A stretch of DNA of 64,000 bases from DATAES01 sp963721305 (GTDB lineage Bacteria; Actinomycetota; Acidimicrobiia; Acidimicrobiales; JACDCH01), in assembly GCA_963721305.1 (NCBI GenBank), contig CAVRIR010000004.1:310001-374000 (forward strand), written 5' to 3'. Position numbers and translations under genes: made by a program. Of the stretch, positions 34,185 to 41,669 are shown piece by piece; within the stretch, counting starts at the first letter, position 1, and each line of letters starts with the position of its first letter. The notes beneath the pieces were generated by a model that was given only the letters and a program-made list of their open reading frames with translations, was not told the DNA's origin and searched no databases.

Positions 34185-35089
34185 CGGTCTTGGTCGAGGC
34201 CTCGGAGCCCTCATTCCCTCGGAGGCAGCGGCGACCGACGCCGGCCCGTTGCGATTGACGGAGATCCCCGTGAGCGGGATCGCCACCAATCCGCACCAGC
34301 CTCGGCGCACGTTCGACGAAGAGGCACTCGCCGCGCTGACTGCATCCGTGCGCGAGCTCGGTGTCCTGCAGCCGATCCTGGTTCGACCGCTCGGCGACGA
34401 TCGCTTCGAGCTGGTCGCGGGGGAGCGGCGCTGGCGCGCCGCCAAGCGCGCCGGTCTGCCGTCGGTCCCCGCCATCGTCCGTGAAGTCGACGACACGACC
34501 TCGCTCGAGCACGCCCTCGTCGAGAACATTCATCGCCAGGACCTGAACGCCCTCGAGGAAGCCGCCGCCTACCAGCAGCTGATCGAGGACTTCCACCTCA
34601 CCCACGACCAGGTGGCGGCACGGGTCGGAAAGAGCCGGGCCGCCGTCTCGAACACCCTGCGGCTCTTCCAGCTCCCGCCAGCGATCCAGAAGATGGTGGC
34701 TGACGGTGCGCTCTCCGCGGGCCATGCCCGCGCCTTGCTCGGCACGCCCGATCGTGCCTACCAGGAGCAGCTCGCACGCCGCGCCGTGGCCGACAGCCTG
34801 TCGGTACGTGAGGTCGAGGAGGCCGTGCGCCAGCGCACCGAGCTGGCCGCCGAGCGCAGCGAAGGCTCGGTCCCTGGCACGCCGCCGACGGGCGGTGCGA
34901 CGGTCCGCAAGCTCCGCCCGCCGGGACTGCTGGAGTTGGAGGAGCTGTTCTCGCAGTACCTCGACACCCGGGTCAACGTGTCGGTGGGACCCGAAGCGGG
35001 GTCGGGTGGTCATCGAGTTCGCCGACCTCGAAGATCTCGAGCGCCTCTATCGACGGATCACCGGCGACCCGGACGACGACGAGCTCTGA
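34171..35089 (+). CDS. parB: Chromosome partitioning protein ParB (frameshifted near its C-terminus)
   Basis: GTG 34171 opens a ParB/Spo0J protein: M-A-R-R-S-G-L-G-R-G-L-G-A-L start, ParB CTPase domain with G-E-R-R-W-R-A-A and E-N-I-H-R-Q-D-L-N, and a helix-turn-helix (V-A-A-R-V-G-K-S-R-A-A-V-S-N). The frame breaks at about 34990-34994 in C-C-C-G-A-A-G. Dropping one G restores K-R-G-R-V-V-I-E-F-A-D-L and a normal dimerization C-terminus ending at 35089, about 305 residues. Unshifted, the protein ends in an unrelated basic tail at 35109. An assembly error is likely for this usually well conserved gene. Confidence 0.93.
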
Positions 35090-35099
35090 TCAGCTTTGC

Positions 35100-35125
35100 G
35101 AGGCCGTGACAGCCGTCACGGTCTC
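35100..35125 (+). terminator. Hairpin terminator after parB
   Basis: GAGGCCGTGAC and GTCACGGTCTC form an 11-bp stem (one G-U pair) with the 4-nt loop AGCC, 11 bp after the restored parB stop. No T-run follows, as is common for terminators in high-GC actinobacteria. It could also end the convergent cwlM transcript. Confidence 0.65.
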
Positions 35126-35173
35126 AACCCTCGACGAAGTCTCGAGTACCGCCGGGTGAACCTACCGTTCACG

Positions 35174-35194
35174 TTGTCCACATCCTGTGGCCAA
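35174..35194. promoter_or_regulatory. DnaA-box pair between parB and cwlM
   Basis: TTGTCCACA (35174-35182), a strong DnaA box variant, is followed by TGTGGCCAA (35186-35194, a box-like word on the other strand). Together they form an inverted repeat CCACA-TCC-TGTGG. A third word, CTGTGGGTA, follows. The site is about 6 kb from the likely origin. Confidence 0.5.
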
Positions 35195-35216
35195 AGCTGT
35201 GGGTAGAACGCCCAGG

Positions 35217-36200
35217 TCAGGCGTCTTCGGGTGGCGCCACCCACCGGCTGAAGGCCAGCGTGAGGGTTCGCGCCAGCTCGCCGGTGTGCTCTACGACGAC
35301 GGTCGGCGGACCGACTTCGCACAGCACGGCGGGCATACGCGTCTCCCGCAGAATGGGCATCCGCATCCCTGCAGACGCCCCGTCCTTCACGAATGGCTGC
35401 GCCGTGAGCTCCTCGAGGGCGAGATCCGCGAGCCGTCGCCCTCCGACTGACTCGAACGACGCGGCGGCATAGAAGTAGGTCGCGCAGCCCGGTGCGGGTC
35501 GCACCGCGACGCCGAGATACGCCTCGGCCCGGAAGGCGTTCGCTTCCTCGGCCTGCACGGATCCGTCGGGGTGGTGGAGCACGGCCACGACGGCGCCGGC
35601 ATCGGTCAAGGAGCGTCCGAGCGCGTCTGCGAGCGCGCCGAGCCCACCGGTCTCACCGATACACAAGCGGCGTCCCTCCAGGCGGTGTGGCGCGTCGCGC
35701 AACGCCTCGACCTCACGGACCACCGCAACCGTCGGTGCCGCCTCGTCGCCGCGAGCCACCCGGCGCAAGGCCGCGATGGTGTCGGGTCCGCACACCCCGT
35801 CCACGGTGATCGCCATGTTGCGCTGGAACTGCTCGACGGCATCCTTCGTGTGGGGCCCGAAGATGGCGTCGACCCTGCCGGCGTCGAACCCGAGCGCACC
35901 GAGCTCTTGTTGGAGCTCACCCACATCGTCGCCCCGCACCATGGGCGCGGCGACGTACAGCAGCCGATCGCCAAGTCTGAACCCCGCCTCGACCAGTGAG
36001 GCCCATGTCTGATGACCGCACACCCCGTCGGCGCGCAGGCCTCGCCGGGTTTGGAACGCGTGGACAGCGCGTTCGGTGGCAGGACCGTACGAGCCCGTCG
36101 GATCGCTGCCGCTGTCGTAGCCGAGCGAGTTCAGCCTGCGTTGGACGTCACGCACGGCATCACCCGTCGACCCGGACCGAAGAGGGAGATCGTTCGTCAA
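35217..36200 (-). CDS. cwlM: CwlM-like protein: two peptidoglycan-binding domains plus amidase-3 fold, likely catalytically inactive
   Basis: TTG 36200 gives 327 residues. Two PG_binding_1 domains (about 8-65 and 85-140) carry the repeated V-x-x-x-Q-x-x-L-x-x-L-G-x pattern. The amidase-3 region (about 165-325) lacks expected zinc ligands: the D-P-G-H-G-G block is replaced by I-G-E-T-G-G, and the later S-x-H block has no His. There is no signal peptide. In mycobacteria, cytoplasmic CwlM is a regulator of peptidoglycan precursor synthesis, controlled by Ser/Thr phosphorylation. Gene order (next to trxA and trxB) matches that case, and a kinase lies at 39217. Confidence 0.87.
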   Translation of the reverse strand: MTNDLPLRSGSTGDAVRDVQRRLNSLGYDSGSDPTGSYGPATERAVHAFQTRRGLRADGVCGHQTWASLVEAGFRLGDRLLYVAAPMVRGDDVGELQQELGALGFDAGRVDAIFGPHTKDAVEQFQRNMAITVDGVCGPDTIAALRRVARGDEAAPTVAVVREVEALRDAPHRLEGRRLCIGETGGLGALADALGRSLTDAGAVVAVLHHPDGSVQAEEANAFRAEAYLGVAVRPAPGCATYFYAAASFESVGGRRLADLALEELTAQPFVKDGASAGMRMPILRETRMPAVLCEVGPPTVVVEHTGELARTLTLAFSRWVAPPEDA

Positions 36201-36208
36201 GCGCGATG

Positions 36209-36236
36209 GAGGCCCGGATCACACGACCCGGGCCTC
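36209..36236 (-). terminator. Hairpin between trxA and cwlM
   Basis: GAGGCCCGG and CCGGGCCTC form a perfect 9-bp stem with a 10-nt loop. It lies in the 63-bp space after trxA, just before the cwlM start. No T-run follows. It may end or reduce transcription into cwlM, or mask the cwlM ribosome site. Confidence 0.6.
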
Positions 36237-36263
36237 GCAACCTACAGCACTCCTGCGCTTGGT

Positions 36264-36593
36264 TCAGCCGATGTAATCACTCAACTCTTGGAGCAGCTGA
36301 CCCTTGCCCTTGGCGCCGATCATCCGTCGGACGGGCTCGCCATCTTGAAAAACGATCAAGGTGGGGATGCTCATCACTTCGAAGCGTCGCGTGACGCTGG
36401 GGTTGTCGTCGACGTTGAGCTTCGCGACCTTGACCTTGCCTGCGTGCTCCGAAGCGATCTCTTCGAGGATCGGCGAGATCATCTTGCAGGGCCCGCACCA
36501 TTCGGCCCAGAAGTCGACGACCACTGCTTCGGTCGCCGCACCGATCTCTTCGTCGAACGTGGCATCCGTGAGGGTGCTGATGCCGTCTGCCAT
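36264..36593 (-). CDS. trxA: Thioredoxin
   Basis: ATG 36593 gives 109 residues with the active-site W-C-G-P-C motif near residues 32-36 and the cis-Pro in M-S-I-P-T-L. It reduces protein disulfides using electrons from TrxB, encoded 97 bp upstream in the same direction. A GAAGGA site precedes the start. Domain and length are standard. Confidence 0.97.
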   Translation of the reverse strand: MADGISTLTDATFDEEIGAATEAVVVDFWAEWCGPCKMISPILEEIASEHAGKVKVAKLNVDDNPSVTRRFEVMSIPTLIVFQDGEPVRRMIGAKGKGQLLQELSDYIG

Positions 36594-36672
36594 TGCGTGT
36601 AGTCCTTCTCGTGGAGGGGTGTGGTCACGTTGACCAGGTGCTGGAACGCCGACGCAACCCGTGACATTCCTC

Positions 36673-36689
36673 GGAGCGGGGACCGCTCC
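36673..36689 (-). terminator. Short hairpin between trxB and trxA
   Basis: GGAGCGG and CCGCTCC form a perfect 7-bp stem with a 3-nt loop one base after the trxB stop. With no T-run it may act as a partial terminator or RNA-stability element setting the trxB:trxA ratio. Confidence 0.4.
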
Positions 36690-36690
36690 G

Positions 36691-37665
36691 CTACTCGTTG
36701 TTCTCGAGCCAGCGCTCGGCGTCGATGGCGGCCATGCAACCCGAGCCAGCGGCGGTGATCGCTTGGCGGTAGACGTGATCTTGCACGTCGCCGCACGCGA
36801 ACACGCCTTCCACGTTCGTCGACGTGGCTCCCTCGGCGAGCCCCGTGACGAGGTAGCCGTTGTCCTCCATGGTCAACAGCCCCTTGAACAGGTCGGTGTT
36901 CGGGATGTGTCCGATCGCAACGAACAAGCCGGTCACGGGCACGGTCGAGATCTCGTCGGTGAGCACGTTGCGCACGTGCAGGGCCTCGACCTTCGCGTCG
37001 CCCTCGACGTCCACCACGACGCTGTTCCACAGGAAACGGATCTTGGGGTTCGCGATCGCCCGGTCCTGCATGATCTTGGATGCCCGTAGCTGGTCGCGGC
37101 GATGGATGAGGGTGACGGAGTTCGCGAATTTCGTGAGGAAGATCGCTTCTTCCAAGGCGGAATCACCGCCGCCAACCACCGCGATGTCGTGCTCGCGGAA
37201 GAAGAACCCGTCACACGTCGCGCACGTCGAGACGCCGTAGCCGAGCAACCGTTGCTCGTTCGGTAGACCGAGCATCAAGGCCTGCGCGCCGGTCGACACG
37301 ATCACCGTGCGACCGCGATAGGTCGGCTCGGGCGCGTCGGGGTCGCCGACCCAGACGCCGTACGGACGGGACGAGAAATCGACCTTGGTCGCCTTGACCG
37401 TCTGCAGCTCGGCGCCGAACCGGGCCGCCTGCTCGCGGAAGTCGAGCATCAACTGCGGCCCGAGCACGCCTTGCGGGAACCCCGGGAAGTTCTCCACGTC
37501 GGTCGTGAGCATCAACTGGCCACCCGGTTGGTCACTCGTCGACGATGGTTCGCCCTCGAGCACCAGTGGCTCGAGGTTCGCCCTCGCGGTGTAGATAGCG
37601 GCTGTGAGGCCCGCAGGCCCGGAGCCGAGGATGATGACGTTGCGGACGTCGCCGTTGGCGGCCAT
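36691..37665 (-). CDS. trxB: Thioredoxin reductase
   Basis: ATG 37665 (GGAGG 6 nt upstream) gives 324 residues; the preceding GTG at 37668 is too close to that site. The FAD motif G-S-G-P-A-G lies near residue 15, the redox-active C-A-T-C near residue 146, and the NADPH motif G-G-G-D-S-A near residue 165. It transfers NADPH electrons to thioredoxin. It sits upstream of trxA as in other actinobacteria. Confidence 0.97.
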   Translation of the reverse strand: MAANGDVRNVIILGSGPAGLTAAIYTARANLEPLVLEGEPSSTSDQPGGQLMLTTDVENFPGFPQGVLGPQLMLDFREQAARFGAELQTVKATKVDFSSRPYGVWVGDPDAPEPTYRGRTVIVSTGAQALMLGLPNEQRLLGYGVSTCATCDGFFFREHDIAVVGGGDSALEEAIFLTKFANSVTLIHRRDQLRASKIMQDRAIANPKIRFLWNSVVVDVEGDAKVEALHVRNVLTDEISTVPVTGLFVAIGHIPNTDLFKGLLTMEDNGYLVTGLAEGATSTNVEGVFACGDVQDHVYRQAITAAGSGCMAAIDAERWLENNE

Positions 37666-37895
37666 CACGGTCCTCCTTCAGGTTGCCGCGCCGTCAACCG
37701 TGGCGGGCCTCGTCGTGTTCCCGGTCGTCACGCCTCGATGTCAGGCCTCGATGTGCCTGGGCACCATGAGGTAGGCGACCTGGGCCGGCCAGTCGTCGGT
37801 GCGGACCGTGGACATCGACAGCTCGACCCTGTCGGGCATGGCGGGCAGCGTAGTCTCGGACCGACGTCGGACTGTCGCCTCGTCGACGTGTCGAT

Positions 37896-38660
37896 TCAGG
37901 CCGGCTGACTGAAGATGAGGTTGCAGCTGGTGTCGTAGACGGCGATGGTCCCGGCGCCTGGTTGGTTCGTGACGACGACGATGACCGGCTGGCCGCCGAG
38001 CTCCGCATGTGCGAACAACCGCACGCCTTGTCGTGACGTGCAACTCGAGTCTGTTGGCGTGCTGGCGCTGGGTGCGAAGGCGCCCTGCGGCGTTTGCCCT
38101 TCGGTTGACGCCGTGGCGGTGTCGTCGAGCGGGGCGGTTGCCCGCTCGACCGCGCTCACCAGAGCGTCGCGGGTCGCGAACGGGCCGAGGTCGGTGACAC
38201 TCGACGCCGGTACGGACAGGTCGGGGTTGAGCGCCTCCCCGGCGGTCGCCGCCGACTCCGGCGACTCCGCGGCAGTCGACGGTGCGCCGGTTGACGGCGA
38301 CGCCGCCACGGATGCTCCGCTCGTGTGCGAGCGGTGGGCGGCGATCCCGGCGATCCCGGCCGCGATCCCGGCGAACGCCAGAACCGCTGCCGCGATCGCC
38401 GCAACCCGCACCAGACGAGACCGCCTCTGCCGTCGCGACTGCAGATCCACGGGCGCCGACCGGATGGCAGCCGTGATCGCTGCTTCTCGCTCACGGTCCG
38501 AGGGCAACGTGGTCGTCACGGCGAGCGCGTCGCGCACCGCTCGGAGCTCTTCGAGCCGCTCGGACAACACCGGATCAGTATCGACCTGCGCTCGTTCGGC
38601 GTCGGTTGCTTCGCCGTCGAGCACGGCGGAGACGAGTTCGTCGGCGTCGAAATCGGTCAT
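37896..38660 (-). CDS. Anti-sigma factor for the adjacent ECF sigma factor
   Basis: The ATG at 38660 overlaps the sigma gene stop (ATGA), giving 254 residues. The acidic N-terminal domain (E-L-V-S-A-V-L-D-G-E-A-T) resembles the start of zinc-less anti-sigma domains. A basic patch and one membrane helix follow (about residues 84-110), then an outer part rich in Ser, Thr, Pro and Ala with two Cys (S-S-C and T-S-C). In mycobacteria the gene after sigM encodes its anti-sigma factor RsmA; coupling and topology support the same role here. A disulfide between the outer Cys is possible. Confidence 0.8.
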   Translation of the reverse strand: MTDFDADELVSAVLDGEATDAERAQVDTDPVLSERLEELRAVRDALAVTTTLPSDREREAAITAAIRSAPVDLQSRRQRRSRLVRVAAIAAAVLAFAGIAAGIAGIAAHRSHTSGASVAASPSTGAPSTAAESPESAATAGEALNPDLSVPASSVTDLGPFATRDALVSAVERATAPLDDTATASTEGQTPQGAFAPSASTPTDSSCTSRQGVRLFAHAELGGQPVIVVVTNQPGAGTIAVYDTSCNLIFSQPA

Positions 38661-39214
38661 GGTCTCGGGATCTGACGTTCGTCGGGCGCCTCACGGTTCC
38701 CGGACAGATGAGCGGCGATGGCGGCGCGCCCTCGCGCGATTCGAGAGCGAACCGTTCCCGGTGGCACGCCGAGCACCTCGGCGATCTCGGCGTAGTCGAG
38801 CGCGCACACGTCCCGCAGGACGACGGCGACGCGGAACTCCTGAGGCAGCGCAGCGAGGGCTTCGTCGAGGGTCAACCGATCGGCGATGCCACCGGTGAAG
38901 TCGGCGTGCCCGGCCACGCGCGACCCGATGTCGTCGACGGGCTCGGGGCGCCGTCCCCGCCGGCGCAGTTCGTCGAGACAGGCATTCGTCGTCACCCGGT
39001 ACGACCACGTGATGAACGAGGCGCGCTTGTCGAACCGGGGAAGGCCACGCACGATTGCCATCAGCGCCTCCTGCGTCGCGTCGAGCGCATCGGCGTCGTT
39101 ACCCGCGAGGCGGCGACACAACCGGTACAAGCGGTCGTAGTGCTGCCGCAGGAGCGCATCGAGTGCCTTCGGATCGCCCCGCTGCGCGGCATCGACCAGC
39201 GCGTCGTCGTCCAC
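38657..39214 (-). CDS. sigM: ECF RNA polymerase sigma factor, SigM-like
   Basis: GTG 39214 lies 2 bp beyond the kinase stop and gives 185 residues. Region 2 (about 8-75) has D-A-T-Q-E-A-L-M-A-I and F-I-T-W-S-Y-R-V-T-T-N-A-C-L-D; region 4 (about 115-165) has L-P-Q-E-F-R-V-A-V-V-L-R-D and G-V-P-P-G-T-V-R-S-R-I-A-R-G. Region 3 is absent, as in ECF factors. The locus (sigM, anti-sigma, trxB, trxA, cwlM) matches mycobacterial SigM. The longer frame to 39568 lies antisense-like within the kinase gene and is not used. Confidence 0.92.
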   Translation of the reverse strand: MDDDALVDAAQRGDPKALDALLRQHYDRLYRLCRRLAGNDADALDATQEALMAIVRGLPRFDKRASFITWSYRVTTNACLDELRRRGRRPEPVDDIGSRVAGHADFTGGIADRLTLDEALAALPQEFRVAVVLRDVCALDYAEIAEVLGVPPGTVRSRIARGRAAIAAHLSGNREAPDERQIPRP

Positions 39215-39216
39215 CG

Positions 39217-40767
39217 CTACTTGGCAGTCACCTGAACCTCCGCGATCTGTGCGTGAACTCGCCCTGCGGAATCGACCCCGGCGTCGCCGAGATCGGTGAT
39301 CCAAACGAGGATGGCTCCACCGGTGTGGCCGCTCAGATCGAAGGTCGTGGTGCCCATGGCGATGTGATCCTGTCCGGCGACCGGATCGCCCCATCCGGCG
39401 AGATCCGGATGGAGGCCGTCGCTCACGTAGATCTTGGCCGACCAGTCGTTCGTGGGTGAGACGACGGTGAGCTTGTCGAGCGCGGTCGAGTGGCCGAGGG
39501 TGAACTCGACGCCGACTCCCGGCTTGAGGCCACCGAGCTTGCGGTTGTTGTAGCCAGACGTCTGCCACGCGGTGTTCGGATCGCCGTCGATCGTCTTGCC
39601 GACGTCGGCGTCGTTCTCCTGGCCGTCCCCCGGGGGCGGGTCGAACGCGGTTGCTTTGACGATCGCAACCGGTGTCACCGCGGCGGTCGTGCCGGTGGAG
39701 GAGGAGCCGCTGTTCTTCCTGCTGCCGGTCAGCAGGACGCCGGCGAGGATCAGTCCTGCCGCGACCAGAACGATGACCACGGTCGGAACGAGCCAGCCGC
39801 GCTCGGTGCGCACGAACGCTGGTGGCGGCGCGCCGGCGGGGGTCGCGTCGATCTTCGGGAACGGCGGACGGGTCGCCTGCGTCTCGTCGCCTCCGCTCGA
39901 ATCGGTGGGCACCACCGGTGCCGACGGCGTACCCCGGCCAGCGGCGACCAGCGCGGCGCGGAACGCGCCCGCGGTCGGATATCGCTGTTGGGGATCGCGG
40001 GCCAACGCACGGAGCACGACGTCTTCGAGCGGCTTCGGGACTCCGGCGCGCACGTTGCGAGGACGCATCGGCTCTTGATGCAAACGAGCCAGCGCAGTGG
40101 CGGCTTCGGTGTCAGCGGAGAACGGCGGCCGGCCGCACAACAGCTCGTACAACACGATTCCAAGCGCGTACACATCGGTGCGCGCGTCGACCGGTCCGCC
40201 CTCCACCTGCTCTGGCGCGAGGTACTTCGCCGTGCCGAGCGTGGTGTTCGTCGCCGTCAGGTCGTCGCCCGCCTTCGCGATACCGAAGTCTGCGACGAGC
40301 ACGCGGCCGTCGGTCGACAACAGGATGTTCGCCGGCTTGATGTCGCGATGGACGATGCCGCTGCGGTGCGCGGTGTCGAGCGCGTCGGCGACCTCGGACA
40401 GGATCGCGACCGCTTGGCCTGGCTCTACGGCACCGTGCTCGTTGAGGTAGTCGCGCAACGTCGAGCCATGGACGAGCTCCATGACGATCGCTTCGAGGTG
40501 ATCCTCGGAGCAGGTGTCGTAGATCGAGACGATCGCGGGGTGCGACAGCCTCGCGGCGGCGACCGCCTCGCGTCGGAAGCGCGCCACGAACGACTCGTCG
40601 ATGGCGAGATGGGGATGCAGGAGCTTCACGGCGACCTTGCGGGTCAGCGTCTCGTCCGTGGCCTCCCACACCTGAGCCATGCCGCCGGTCGCCAGCAGCC
40701 GGTCGAGTCGGTAACGGCCACCGATCAGGCGGCCCGTGAGTGAATCGAGCGACGAACGGTCAGTCAC
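39217..40767 (-). CDS. Membrane Ser/Thr protein kinase with extracellular jelly-roll-like domain
   Basis: GTG 40767 gives 516 residues. The kinase domain (about 15-280) has the ATP-binding Lys in V-A-V-K-L-L, catalytic V-H-R-D-I-K-P-A-N and A-D-F-G-I-A-K, so it should be active. One membrane helix (about 332-352) and a Ser/Thr-rich stalk follow. A C-terminal domain of about 120 residues (N-T-A-W-Q-T-S-G-Y-N-N-R ... A-E-V-Q-V) resembles a galactose-binding/discoidin fold and not PASTA. In mycobacteria, MurJ (Rv3910) carries a pseudokinase and a similar outer domain at this locus; here no MurJ membrane part is present. Peptidoglycan regulation through CwlM is a plausible inference. Confidence 0.85.
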   Translation of the reverse strand: MTDRSSLDSLTGRLIGGRYRLDRLLATGGMAQVWEATDETLTRKVAVKLLHPHLAIDESFVARFRREAVAAARLSHPAIVSIYDTCSEDHLEAIVMELVHGSTLRDYLNEHGAVEPGQAVAILSEVADALDTAHRSGIVHRDIKPANILLSTDGRVLVADFGIAKAGDDLTATNTTLGTAKYLAPEQVEGGPVDARTDVYALGIVLYELLCGRPPFSADTEAATALARLHQEPMRPRNVRAGVPKPLEDVVLRALARDPQQRYPTAGAFRAALVAAGRGTPSAPVVPTDSSGGDETQATRPPFPKIDATPAGAPPPAFVRTERGWLVPTVVIVLVAAGLILAGVLLTGSRKNSGSSSTGTTAAVTPVAIVKATAFDPPPGDGQENDADVGKTIDGDPNTAWQTSGYNNRKLGGLKPGVGVEFTLGHSTALDKLTVVSPTNDWSAKIYVSDGLHPDLAGWGDPVAGQDHIAMGTTTFDLSGHTGGAILVWITDLGDAGVDSAGRVHAQIAEVQVTAK

Positions 40768-40803
40768 GACGGGGGTAAACGTAGGCGGACGAGCCGGCGG
40801 GGT

Positions 40804-41652
40804 TCATGTCGCCCCGGGCGGTCGTTGCCACGTCACCCCCATGACGCGGGGTCCTGCATGTGTACCGATGACGGCGCCGATGATCCCGATGCGCACCTCT
40901 TCGCGCGGGTAGCGCGAAGCGATGAGTCCGAGGAATTCGTCCAGATCCGGCGCCTCGCCGTGACAGACCGCGAGGCGTTCCACGGCATGCTCCTCGAGCA
41001 GCCGGTTCGCCATCGACTGGAGCGCCTTCTTGCGCGTGCGCGCCTTGCCGGCTTCCTCGACTCTTCCGGTGCTGACGTCGATGAGCGGTTTGATCGAGAG
41101 CAGGTTGCCGAGCAGGTGCTGCGCGCCGCCGATCCGTCCGCCCTTCTTCAGGTTCTCGAGGGTGTCGAGCGCGCCGATGACGAACGTTCGTGACGCCATG
41201 TCTTCCACCATCGCGACGATCTCGTCGGCCGTGTGGCCGTCCTTCGCTGCTTCAGCGGCCGCGATCACCTGCTGGCCCAGGCCCAAAGTGATCGATCGGG
41301 AGTCGACGACGCGGATGTCGAGCATGCCCTCGAAGGCCTTTGCCGCCGTGCGAGCGGACTGGAGCGTCGCCGACAGCTCCGACGAGAGGTTGATGCACAC
41401 GATCGCGTCGGCGCCGGAGTCGGCAGCGGCACGGAAGGCGTTCTCGAACGCGCCTGGCGACGGAGCCGCCGTCTCCGGAAGCTCTTCTGACTCCGCGAGT
41501 CGCCGGTAGAACTCAGTGACGCTGAGATCGACGCGGTCCGTGAACTCCTCGGAGCCGAACCTGATCGAGAGCGGAACGATCGTGATGTCGAGTTGGTCGG
41601 CCTCGTCTTGGGACAGGTCGCAGGAGCTGTCGGTGACGATACGCACGGCCAT
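40804..41652 (-). CDS. DegV family fatty-acid-binding protein
   Basis: ATG 41652 gives 282 residues. The start R-I-V-T-D-S-S-C-D-L and the middle V-D-S-R-S-I-T-L-G-L-G and L-S-I-K-P-L-I-D are typical of DegV. In Firmicutes, relatives (FakB) present fatty acids to a kinase; in actinobacteria the role is less clear. No fakA-like gene is nearby. It stands alone between the kinase and the DUF6049 gene, in the same direction. Confidence 0.92.
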   Translation of the reverse strand: MAVRIVTDSSCDLSQDEADQLDITIVPLSIRFGSEEFTDRVDLSVTEFYRRLAESEELPETAAPSPGAFENAFRAAADSGADAIVCINLSSELSATLQSARTAAKAFEGMLDIRVVDSRSITLGLGQQVIAAAEAAKDGHTADEIVAMVEDMASRTFVIGALDTLENLKKGGRIGGAQHLLGNLLSIKPLIDVSTGRVEEAGKARTRKKALQSMANRLLEEHAVERLAVCHGEAPDLDEFLGLIASRYPREEVRIGIIGAVIGTHAGPRVMGVTWQRPPGAT

Positions 41653-41669
41653 GGGTAGGCGAGGTTAGG

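Noticed and set aside
33117..34529. 470-codon ORF opposite parA
   Set aside because: Antisense shadow crossing parA and parB.
37741..37839. 32-codon minus-strand ORF between trxB and the anti-sigma gene
   Set aside because: No ribosome site and too short to judge; kept only as a possibility.
39215..39568. N-terminal extension of the SigM frame
   Set aside because: It lies inside the kinase gene on the same strand in another frame; GTG 39214 gives a standard ECF length.
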